NCBI GenBank assembly: GCA_963750495.1
Contig: CAVVQV010000007.1
Span: forward strand, 1-64,000
Reading direction: 5' to 3'
Source of the DNA: JANLYC01 sp963750495
GTDB lineage: Bacteria > Actinomycetota > Actinomycetes > Propionibacteriales > Nocardioidaceae
Length of the DNA: 64,000 nt
This document shows positions 40,941 through 54,635 of the stretch, piece by piece. Numbering within the stretch: the stretch's first letter is position 1; each line of letters begins with the position of its first letter. The translations under genes were made by a program, and so were the position numbers. The notes under the pieces were generated by a model, which ran no database searches, was not told where the DNA came from, and saw nothing but the letters and a program-made list of their open reading frames with translations.

Positions 40941-43509
40941 CGTCGACCGGCCAGGCGATCAGGCCCACCTCGGCCTCGCTGGCGAGGAGGTCGTTCTTCG
41001 GCAGGATCCGCACCGTGTAGCCGAACGGCCCGGTGTGATCGAGGGCGACGTCGCCCTCGAAGCGGTGCCGACCGGCTTCGTAGGCCTCCGCCTCCTCGAG
41101 GCTGGCGATCTGCGGGTCGCGCAAGTTGTCGTCGCCGGCGACCCGACCGTGCACGACCTGGACGTCGACCTCGGCCGGGTCGAGCTCGCCGAGCGAGGCA
41201 TAGACCTTCACGGTCAGCGTCTGGCCGAGTGCCGGTGCGTCACTCACGCCGCTGGACTCGACGTGCTCGATACGCACGTGCGGCCACGCCGCGCGGACCC
41301 GCGCCTTCCAGACGGCCAGGCTGGGTGCAGCGGCTCCGTCCTTCTCGACCCGCCGCGCTGCCGCCACGGCGGGCGTGTAGAGGCCGACGACGTAGTCGCG
41401 AACCATCCGCGACGCCAACACCTTGGGGCCGAGCGACTTCAGCGTGTGGCGGACCATCTCGATCCACCGCGTCGGAAGCCGGTCCTGGTCGACCCCGTAG
41501 AAGCGCGGGGCGACCTCGAACTCGAGCAGGTCGTACAGCGCCTCGGCCTCGATGTCGTCGCGGCGCTCGGCATCGGCAACGCCGTCCGCCGACGGGATCG
41601 CCCAGCCGTTGTCGCCGTCGTACCACTCGTCCCACCAGCCGTCGAGGATCGACAGGTTGAGCCCACCGTTCAGGGCGGCCTTCATGCCCGAGGTGCCACA
41701 GGCCTCGTAGGGCCGCAGCGGGTTGTTGAGCCAGACGTCACAGCCCGGGTAGAGCGCCTGCGCCATGGCAATGTCGTAGTTCGGCAGGAACGCGATGCGG
41801 TGCCGGACAGCCGGGTCATCGGCGAACCGCACCATCTCCTGGATCAGCTTCTTGCCGGTCTCGTCGGCCGGATGGGCCTTGCCCGCGATCACGAGCTGGA
41901 TCGGCCGGTCCGGGTGGGTGAGCAGCCGCTTGAGCCGGTCGGGGTCACGCAGCATCAACGTCAGTCGCTTGTACGTCGGCACGCGTCGGGCGAAGCCGAT
42001 CGTGAGGACGTCCGGGTCGAAGATCGAGTCTGTCCAGCCGAGCTCGGCCGTGGCCGCCCCGCGCTTGACCCACGAGGAACGCACGCGGCGACGGATGTCG
42101 TCGACCAGTCGAGACCGAAGCAGTCGCTTGGTCTCCCAGATCGCGGCCGAGGGCACCTGGTCGACGGCGTCCCAGTGCGGTGAGCCCTCGACCGAGTCGA
42201 GAACTCCCTCCTTCTCGGCGAGCTCGAAGACCTCGCGGGCGACCCAGGTGGGTGCGTGCACGCCGTTGGTGATCGAGCTGATCGGGACGTCGTCCTCGTC
42301 GAACCCGGGCCACAGCCCGCTGAACATCTCGCGGGACACGTGGCCGTGCAGCTGACTCACGCCGTTCGCGCGGCCGGCGAGCCGGAACCCCATCACGGCC
42401 ATGTTGAAGACCGTCGGGTCGCCGCCTTCGTAGTCCTCCGCGCCAAGGGCCAGGATGTCGTTGACGGCGAGGCCGGCCGACGCGTTGTCGCCGCCGAACT
42501 GCATCTCGATCAGCTCACGGGGGAACCGGTCGATCCCGGCCGGAACCGGCGTGTGTGTCGTGAACACGGTGCCGGCTCGGGCCCGCTCGAGCGCGCCGGC
42601 GAAGTCGAGGCCGTCGGACTCGATGAACTCACGGATCCGCTCGATGCCCAGGAAGCCCGCGTGTCCTTCGTTGGTGTGGAACACCTCGGGCGCCGGTGCC
42701 CCGGTGATCCGGCAGAACGTGCGGATGGCGCGGATGCCCCCGATGCCGAGCAGGGACTCCTGCAGCAGCCGGTGATCGGACCCGCCGCCGTACAGCTGGT
42801 CGGTCACGTCGCGCAGGGTCGCGGGGTTGTCCTCGATGTCAGAGTCGAGCAGCAGCAGCGGAACCCGACCCACCTGGGCGACCCAGACGTGGGCGATGAG
42901 TCGCTGCCCACCCGGCACCCCGACCGTGATCTTGGTCGGAGTCTCGTCGGCTTCCCGGAGCAACGTCAGCGGAAGCTCGTCGGGGTCCGTCACGGGATAG
43001 CGCTCCTGCTGCCATCCCTCCCGCGACAACAGCTGGCGGAAGTAGCCGTGCCGGTACAGCAGCCCGACACCGAGGATCGGGACACCGAGGTCGCTGGCCG
43101 ACTTGAGGTGATCGCCGGCGAGGATGCCGAGTCCACCGGAGTACTGCGGTAGGACTGCGGCGATGCCGAACTCCGGCGAGAAGTAGGCGATCGACCGCGG
43201 CGCGTCCTCACCGAGCGTCTGGTACCACCGGTCGCCCGTCATGTACTCCTCGAGGTCCGCCTTGGCCAGGGCCACCCGCTTGACGAACTTCTTGTCGTCA
43301 GCGAGCTCCCGCAGCCGCTTGGCGGGCACGGAACCCAGGAAGCGAACCGGGTCGCGGTTGCTGGACGCCCAGGCCTCCGCGTCGACGGACTCGAAGAGGT
43401 CCTGGGTCTCGTGATGCCACGACCAACGGAGGTTGGTCACCAGCTCCTCGAGGGGCGTCAAGGACTCGGGCAGGACGGGGCGAACGGTGAACCGTCGGAT
43501 AGCGCGCAC
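40918..43509 (-). CDS. glgP: Alpha-glucan (glycogen) phosphorylase
   Basis: 863 residues of the bacterial GT35 subclass. Releases glucose-1-phosphate from alpha-1,4 glucan chain ends with PLP. LTPLEELVTNLRWSWHHETQ at the N-terminus is typical of the actinobacterial type. IAYFSPEFGIAAVLPQYSGG, HTNEGHAGFLGIERIREFI and TPVPAGIDRFPRELIEM follow. The PLP lysine is in ACGTSGMKAALNGGLNLSIL. GTG 43509 gives RAIRRFTVRPVLPE, the usual start. GTG 43530 adds seven residues. It is divergent from glgE (144-nt gap) and convergent with glgX. Confidence 0.95.
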   Translation of the reverse strand: MRAIRRFTVRPVLPESLTPLEELVTNLRWSWHHETQDLFESVDAEAWASSNRDPVRFLGSVPAKRLRELADDKKFVKRVALAKADLEEYMTGDRWYQTLGEDAPRSIAYFSPEFGIAAVLPQYSGGLGILAGDHLKSASDLGVPILGVGLLYRHGYFRQLLSREGWQQERYPVTDPDELPLTLLREADETPTKITVGVPGGQRLIAHVWVAQVGRVPLLLLDSDIEDNPATLRDVTDQLYGGGSDHRLLQESLLGIGGIRAIRTFCRITGAPAPEVFHTNEGHAGFLGIERIREFIESDGLDFAGALERARAGTVFTTHTPVPAGIDRFPRELIEMQFGGDNASAGLAVNDILALGAEDYEGGDPTVFNMAVMGFRLAGRANGVSQLHGHVSREMFSGLWPGFDEDDVPISSITNGVHAPTWVAREVFELAEKEGVLDSVEGSPHWDAVDQVPSAAIWETKRLLRSRLVDDIRRRVRSSWVKRGAATAELGWTDSIFDPDVLTIGFARRVPTYKRLTLMLRDPDRLKRLLTHPDRPIQLVIAGKAHPADETGKKLIQEMVRFADDPAVRHRIAFLPNYDIAMAQALYPGCDVWLNNPLRPYEACGTSGMKAALNGGLNLSILDGWWDEWYDGDNGWAIPSADGVADAERRDDIEAEALYDLLEFEVAPRFYGVDQDRLPTRWIEMVRHTLKSLGPKVLASRMVRDYVVGLYTPAVAAARRVEKDGAAAPSLAVWKARVRAAWPHVRIEHVESSGVSDAPALGQTLTVKVYASLGELDPAEVDVQVVHGRVAGDDNLRDPQIASLEEAEAYEAGRHRFEGDVALDHTGPFGYTVRILPKNDLLASEAEVGLIAWPVDVNASDVV

Positions 43510-43653
43510 CGGAAAACGGTAGCGACCCACCGCCCCGGAGCGAAATCAGGCACATCCGGCGGACCGCCGTTCAGCCGTGGACGGCCTCGTGCGGAGCGTC
43601 TTGCATCCTGGTGGAGTGTGCGTCGGGGGGCCCACTTCGCTAGGTTCGGAGCA

Positions 43654-45666
<2,013 letters not shown>

Positions 45667-45670
45667 GGCG

Positions 45671-47331
<1,661 letters not shown>

Positions 47332-47335
<4 letters not shown>

Positions 47336-48783
47336 GCCCTGCAGACACCGGCACACCCACTCCCTCCGCCACGGCCTGGGAGGACCTGTCCGCTCCGCTC
47401 GCCGGCTACATGGTCGGCCGGCGGTGGTTCGCCGGGAAGGGCCGCGAGTTCACGGTTGTGCACATCGACTCCCTGCCCTGGTTGTCCCGGCTCCCCCGCG
47501 TCCGCGTCGAGGCAGTCACCGTCCAGTACGAGGACGGGACCCGCGACACCTACCAGGTGCCGATCGTCTATCTCGACGCCATCGACACCGAGCACGGGCA
47601 CGCCCTGATCGGACAGGTGCCCGACCCCGACGAAGGCGCCAGCGGCCTGGTGGTGGCATACGACGCCGTCTATCTCAAGGATGCCGCCGAGGTCCTGCTC
47701 GGCGCGTTCCATGCAGAGCTGAGTGAGCACGACAGCGCGGATCACGCGACGACGTTCCACACGGTCCAGGGTGCCGATCTTCCCCCGGTGGAGACACCTG
47801 GCCTGGTCATGACGGCCGAGCAGTCCAACACCTCGATCGCCTACGGCGAGGACGCCATCCTCAAGCTGTTCCGGCGGATCAGTGCGGGCAACAACCCTGA
47901 CATCGAGATCCACGAGGCGCTGACCCGGCGCGGCGGCGATCACGTCGCCCCCCTCCTCGGCTGGATCGACGGCAGCTGGAACGACCTCGACGGGCGGCAC
48001 GTCGAGGGCCATCTCGGGATGCTCCAGGTGTTCCTCCGCACGGCCACCGACGGGTGGGACATCGCCCTGGCGTCGGTGCGCGACCTGCTCGTCGAGGAGG
48101 ACCTGCGCGCCGATGAGGTCGGTGGCGACTTCGCGAGCGAGGCCGAGCGGCTCGGCGCCGCCACGGCCGCCGTCCACGTGGACCTGGCCGAGCTGTTCCC
48201 CACCGCGACCTCGACGCCGACCCAGCTGCTCGAGCTCGCCACCGCCATGCGGATCCGCCTCGAGTCCGCCGTCTCGGTCGTCCCGGAGCTCAAGGACTTC
48301 CAGGACGTGCTGCAGGCGACGTACGACGCCGTCGCCGACCTCACCGACGACGTCCCCGTCCAACGGGTGCACGGCGACCTGCACCTCGGTCAGACGCTGC
48401 GGACGGTCAAGGGCTGGAAGATCATCGACTTCGAGGGCGAGCCGGCCAAGTCTCTCGATGAGCGGTTGGCCCTCGACTCGCCACTGCGCGACGTCTCGGG
48501 CATGATGCGCTCCTTCGACTACGCGGCCGGCGCGACGCTGCAGGACTTCGGGCACAGCGTGCAGTTGCGGTTCCGCGCCGACGAGTGGGCGCAGCGCAAC
48601 CGGGCCGCGTTCCTGCGCGGCTACTCGGAGCAGATCGGGTACGACGTCTCCTTGCACGGCATCCTGCTGCGCGCGTACGAGTCCGACAAGGCGGTGTACG
48701 AGGCCGTCTACGAGGCCCGCAACCGGCCGACCTGGTTGTCGATCCCGATGGCCGCCATCGAGCGGTTCGCCGCGGAGGAGTGA
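47332..48783 (+). CDS. mak: Maltokinase
   Basis: 483 residues. Phosphorylates maltose to maltose-1-phosphate, the GlgE substrate. N-terminal cap YMVGRRWFAGKGREFTVVHI is typical of Mak. ATP site ILKLFRRISAGNNPDIEIHE. Catalytic core QRVHGDLHLGQTLRTVKGWK and IIDFEGEPAKSLDERL, matching the HGD and DFE motifs of eukaryote-like kinases. The start overlaps the treS stop by 4 nt, so the two proteins are probably made in a fixed ratio and work as a TreS-Mak complex, as known in mycobacteria. Confidence 0.95.
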
Positions 48784-48784
48784 G

Positions 48785-51040
<2,256 letters not shown>

Positions 51041-51047
51041 ACGGGAG

Positions 51048-51998
51048 CTAAAACAGCGCGGAGGCGAGCTGCTGGCGCGCGCGGAGGACGCGAGGGTCGG
51101 CGTCACCGACCACGGCGAACAGGTCGACGAGGTGGCGCCGCGTGGCGTCTCTGTCGTCGCCACTCGTACGTCGTACGAGGTCGATGAGGCGGCCGAAGGC
51201 ATCCTCGACGTGGCCTCCCATCAGGTCGATGTCAGCGGCCAGGGCCTGCGCCGCCACGTCGTCCGGGCTCTGGGCAGCGGCCTCGCGTACGGCTGTCGGG
51301 TCGAGACCGCTCGTCCGCTGCAGCAGCTTCGCCTGTGCCAGGCCGAGCAGTGCCTCCGGGTCACCCGGTGCCGAGGCCAGAGCCTCTTCGTAGGCCGTGA
51401 CGGCGGTGTCGAGGTCGCCGGACATGAGCGCTTCCTCGGCGGCCGGGAACCGGCTCGGCGTCTCATCCGGCAGGTCGTCCGCGCCATCCGCGGGGGCGCC
51501 TTGTGTTGGACCGAGCGGTTCGACTCGTCCGGTGATCCCGTTGGCCACCGCCGCCTGCAGCACCTGCTCGATCATGGCGTGCATCTCGGCCTCGGGCAGC
51601 GACTCCTGAAGTAGGGGCGCGAGCTGACCGCGCAGAGCCGCAGCAACGAGCGGTGGCGGTGGGATACCGATCGCCTGTCCGAGCTCGGGGTGGTTCCCGA
51701 CATCGACAGTGGCGAGCACGAAGCGGCCGGCGAAGGTGTCGGCGAGGCGCGACAGCGTGGCGTTGATCTCGACGGAGGCGGCGACGTCGGCCGACCAGAA
51801 GCTGACCAGAACCACCACCGAGAGCGAGCGGTCGACCACCTCGCTGCGCAACGACTGCTCATCGGCTACTTCGACCACGTAGGCGCCGGAGCCGGAGCCG
51901 CTGCCCCCTGGAGTGGCGGCTGACCCCGTGGTTGAGGCCGGCTGGCGCAGGGCGGACAGGTCGACTGCTCCCGGGCGCGAGAACTGCGGAACGGTCAT
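51048..51998 (-). CDS. Thioredoxin-fold co-chaperone-like protein with TPR (YbbN/CnoX type)
   Basis: 316 residues. The thioredoxin-like domain (about 40-160) has VVVLVSFWSADVAASVEINA where active thioredoxins have WCxxC. Both cysteines are absent, so it cannot do disulfide exchange. The C-terminal region (about 180-310) has tetratricopeptide-like repeats, for example AEEALMSGDLDTAVTAYEEA and PGDPEALLGLAQAKLL. This plan matches YbbN/CnoX proteins, which hold unfolded clients for GroEL or DnaK. It is inferred to be a holdase. It starts with a 40-residue Gly/Ser-rich tail. Confidence 0.85.
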   Translation of the reverse strand: MTVPQFSRPGAVDLSALRQPASTTGSAATPGGSGSGSGAYVVEVADEQSLRSEVVDRSLSVVVLVSFWSADVAASVEINATLSRLADTFAGRFVLATVDVGNHPELGQAIGIPPPPLVAAALRGQLAPLLQESLPEAEMHAMIEQVLQAAVANGITGRVEPLGPTQGAPADGADDLPDETPSRFPAAEEALMSGDLDTAVTAYEEALASAPGDPEALLGLAQAKLLQRTSGLDPTAVREAAAQSPDDVAAQALAADIDLMGGHVEDAFGRLIDLVRRTSGDDRDATRRHLVDLFAVVGDADPRVLRARQQLASALF

Positions 51999-52063
51999 GC
52001 GGACATCCTATGGATGGTCCCTAGCGACGCAGTCGCCGGGACGGGCTCAATCACCACGTGCAC

Positions 52064-53815
52064 TCAGAAGCGCGCGGGCTCGCGGTACTCGCCCCACTCT
52101 GCTCGCAGCGCGTCACAGATCTCGCCCAGGCTGGCTTCGAGCCGGACGGCCTCCATCATGACCGGGATCATGTTCTCGTCGGTGCGAGAGACCTCGATCA
52201 TCCGGGCGAGCGCGGCTTCGACAGCCGCCTGGTCGCGCGCCGTACGGCGTTCGGTCAGCTCGCGGACCTGCACCGTCTCGACCTCGTGCGACACCCGGAG
52301 GATCTCGAGCTCGTGGGAGACCGTCGAGGTGTGGCAGTTGACTCCGACGACCCGCTTGTCCTTCTTCTCGACCGCGGTCTGGTACTGAAAGGCGGCCTCG
52401 GCGATCTCGGCCATGAACCAGCCGTCCTCGATGCCCCGCAGGATGCCACGCGTCATCGGCCAGCCGCCCTTGCCGCCGTCACGAGTGCTCGTCCGCACCT
52501 GCTCGGCCAGCGCCCCGGTGTCCGACGAGCGCAGCGGCGAGCCACCGAGCTGCAGGATCGTGTCGAAGATGGCGGTCGCCTCGGCCTCGATCTTGTCGGT
52601 CAGTGCCTCGACGTACCACGAGCCGCCGAGCGGGTCGGCGACATTCGCAACGCCCGTCTCCTCCATCAGCACTTGCTGGGTACGCAGGGCGATCTCGGCG
52701 GCCTGCTCGGTCGGTAGGGCGAGCGTCTCGTCGAGGGCGTTGGTGTGCAGGGAGTTCGTGCCACCCATGACCGCAGCCAGCGCCTCGACCGCGGTGCGGA
52801 CCACATTGTTGTAGGGCTGCTGTGCCGTCAGCGACACGCCTGCGGTCTGGGTGTGGAAACGCAGCCACTGCGCCCGCTCGGTCCTGGCGCCGTAGACATC
52901 ACGCATCCAACGAGCCCAGATGCGGCGAGCCGCACGGAACTTCGCCACCTCCTCGAAGAAGTCGACGTGGGCGTCGAAGAAGAAGGACAGCCCGGGTGCG
53001 AAAGTCTCGATGTCCAGGCCGCGCGAGAGACCCAGCTCGACGTACCCGAACCCGTCGGCGAGCGTGAACGCAAGCTCCTGAGCAGCCGTCGAGCCGGCTT
53101 CGCGGATGTGGTAGCCCGAGACCGAGAGCGGCTTGTAGTCGGGAATGCTCTCGGCGCAGTACTCCATGAGGTCGCCGATCAGGCGCAGGTGCGGCTCAGG
53201 ACCGAACAGCCACTCCTTCTGCGCGATGTACTCCTTGAAGATGTCTGTCTGCAGCGTGCCGTTGAGCGCGCCGACGTCGGCGCCCTGGCGCTCGGCCGCG
53301 ACGAGGTACATGCAGAACACGGGAACGGCAGGTCCGGAGATGGTCATCGACGTCGTGACGTCGCCGAGCGGGATCCCGTCGAAGAGTGTCTCCATGTCGG
53401 CTGCGGTGTCGATGGCCACGCCGCAGTGGCCGACCTCGCCGAGTGCCTTCGGGCTGTCACTGTCGTGGCCCATCAGTGTCGGCATGTCGAACGCGACGGA
53501 GAGGCCGCCGCCGCCGTGGCCGAGGATCATCTTGTAGCGCTCGTTGGTCTGCTCGGCGTTGCCGAAGCCCGCAAACTGGCGGATCGTCCAGGTGCGACCG
53601 CGGTAGCCGGTGGCGTAGAGGCCGCGGGTGTAGGGGAACTCGCCGGGCCAGCCGATGCGCTCGAAGCCGTCGACGTCGACGCCATCGGTCGGGCCGTAGA
53701 CGGGCTCGACCTCCATCTGCGACAGCGTGGTGAAGTCGGCGTCGCGGACCCGCGACTCGTCGTAGCGCTGCTGCCAGCGGGCGCGCCCCGCCTCGATGTC
53801 GCGTGCGTCGGTCAT
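52064..53815 (-). CDS. icmA: Coenzyme-B12 acyl-CoA mutase large subunit, isobutyryl-CoA mutase type
   Basis: 583 residues, only the substrate-binding barrel domain. The B12-binding domain must be a separate small subunit, not in this window. RGLYATGYRGRTWTIRQFAG then FGNAEQTNERYKMI leads to the core LSVAFDMPTLMGHDSD. At the two specificity positions, methylmalonyl-CoA mutase has Tyr and Arg while isobutyryl-CoA mutase has Phe and Gln. Here they are Phe81 (TIRQF) and Gln199 (YIAQKEW). It would convert isobutyryl-CoA and n-butyryl-CoA into each other. GGAGGG lies before ATG 53815, and a 20-bp palindrome 15 nt upstream. Confidence 0.85.
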   Translation of the reverse strand: MTDARDIEAGRARWQQRYDESRVRDADFTTLSQMEVEPVYGPTDGVDVDGFERIGWPGEFPYTRGLYATGYRGRTWTIRQFAGFGNAEQTNERYKMILGHGGGGLSVAFDMPTLMGHDSDSPKALGEVGHCGVAIDTAADMETLFDGIPLGDVTTSMTISGPAVPVFCMYLVAAERQGADVGALNGTLQTDIFKEYIAQKEWLFGPEPHLRLIGDLMEYCAESIPDYKPLSVSGYHIREAGSTAAQELAFTLADGFGYVELGLSRGLDIETFAPGLSFFFDAHVDFFEEVAKFRAARRIWARWMRDVYGARTERAQWLRFHTQTAGVSLTAQQPYNNVVRTAVEALAAVMGGTNSLHTNALDETLALPTEQAAEIALRTQQVLMEETGVANVADPLGGSWYVEALTDKIEAEATAIFDTILQLGGSPLRSSDTGALAEQVRTSTRDGGKGGWPMTRGILRGIEDGWFMAEIAEAAFQYQTAVEKKDKRVVGVNCHTSTVSHELEILRVSHEVETVQVRELTERRTARDQAAVEAALARMIEVSRTDENMIPVMMEAVRLEASLGEICDALRAEWGEYREPARF

Positions 53816-53830
53816 CTGCCCTCCAGCAAC

Positions 53831-53850
53831 TTAGTTGGACGTCCAACTAA
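53831..53850. promoter_or_regulatory. Perfect 20-bp palindrome before the mutase gene
   Basis: TTAGTTGGACGTCCAACTAA lies between the marR stop and the mutase start. On the minus strand TTGGTG and TACCCT (18-bp spacer, TACCCT at 53856-53851) could be a promoter whose start point falls in the palindrome, so a bound dimer would block it. The MarR protein encoded just upstream is the natural candidate. Confidence 0.65.
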
Positions 53851-53944
53851 AGGGTACGGCGCAAGGTGTCGAGCCACCAACTCCGCAGGCCAGCGCGGTG
53901 GGGCCGCCCGGAATCGCCCGGAATCGACAGGGTCCAGCGAACCG

Positions 53945-54478
53945 TCAGGTCGCCGGGGTGGTCGGGACGGCCGGCTCGGTGAAGTCACCCGCGGCGACGC
54001 GGACAGGGCGGAGGAGAGCGGAGAGCCGGTCGAGCTCGCCGGCATCGAGTGCGCCGACGCCGAAGTCGACCGAGACCAGGTCAGCAGTGGCCCGCTCGAC
54101 CAGGCTCCGGCCGGCGTCGGTGATCTCAGCCAGGATCGCGCGGCCATCCGTGGGGTGCTTGACGCGGCGTACGAGACCTTGGCCCTCGAGCCGGTCGATG
54201 ATCGAAGTCACCGACGTGGGGTGGACCTGGAGACGTTCGCCCATCTTGCCGAGCGGCAGCGACCCGCGGCGGGAGAAGGTCAGCAGGACCAGCGCTTCGT
54301 AGCGAGCGAAGCTGAGGCCGTGTGGTCGCAGGATCTCGTCCAGCTCGGCGAGGACCAGCTGTTGGACGCGCATCAGGCTGGTGACCGCGCGCATCTCCGG
54401 GACGGCTGACCACCGCAGGCCCCATTGACGCGCGGCTTCCTCGATCGGGTCGAACGACAAGGGGACGTGGCGCACCAT
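53945..54478 (-). CDS. MarR-family transcriptional regulator
   Basis: 177 residues. Winged helix with LSFARYEALVLLTFSRRGSL, the recognition region LGKMGERLQVHPTSVTSIID, and the wing GLVRRVKHPTDGRAILAEIT (about 60-130). A basic helix dimer scaffold at both ends. It lies 129 nt upstream of the mutase, with a perfect palindrome in between. It probably represses the mutase in response to an acyl-CoA or related ligand. GTG/ATG choice: ATG 54478 is used. One stem-loop repeat lies just upstream of its start. Confidence 0.9.
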   Translation of the reverse strand: MVRHVPLSFDPIEEAARQWGLRWSAVPEMRAVTSLMRVQQLVLAELDEILRPHGLSFARYEALVLLTFSRRGSLPLGKMGERLQVHPTSVTSIIDRLEGQGLVRRVKHPTDGRAILAEITDAGRSLVERATADLVSVDFGVGALDAGELDRLSALLRPVRVAAGDFTEPAVPTTPAT

Positions 54479-54532
54479 GGCGAGACTGTATCGAGCCCGG
54501 CCGTCCCGTCGGCCCTCCGTCCGTGAGTGACC

Positions 54533-54612
54533 GAGGCAGCTGCTCTGTGGCAGAGGCGCGTTTGCCTAGTCCACAAGCCAGCTGGCTTGTTCACTAGGCA
54601 AACGCGGAGGGC
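54533..54612. repeat. Stem-loop repeat, copy 1
   Basis: A long hairpin. GTTTGCCTAG (54560-54569) and ACAAGCCA (54573-54580) pair with TGGCTTGT (54583-54590) and ACTAGGCAAAC (54593-54603) around a 2-nt loop. The only internal mismatch is CC against TC. The flanks GAGGCAGCTGC on the left and GCGGAGGGC on the right are shared with copy 2 at 61907-61985. It lies 24 nt downstream of the permease stop, where a terminator is expected, although no U run follows. Confidence 0.8.
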
Positions 54613-54635
54613 TAGCCGGCACCGTGGCGCCGGGA

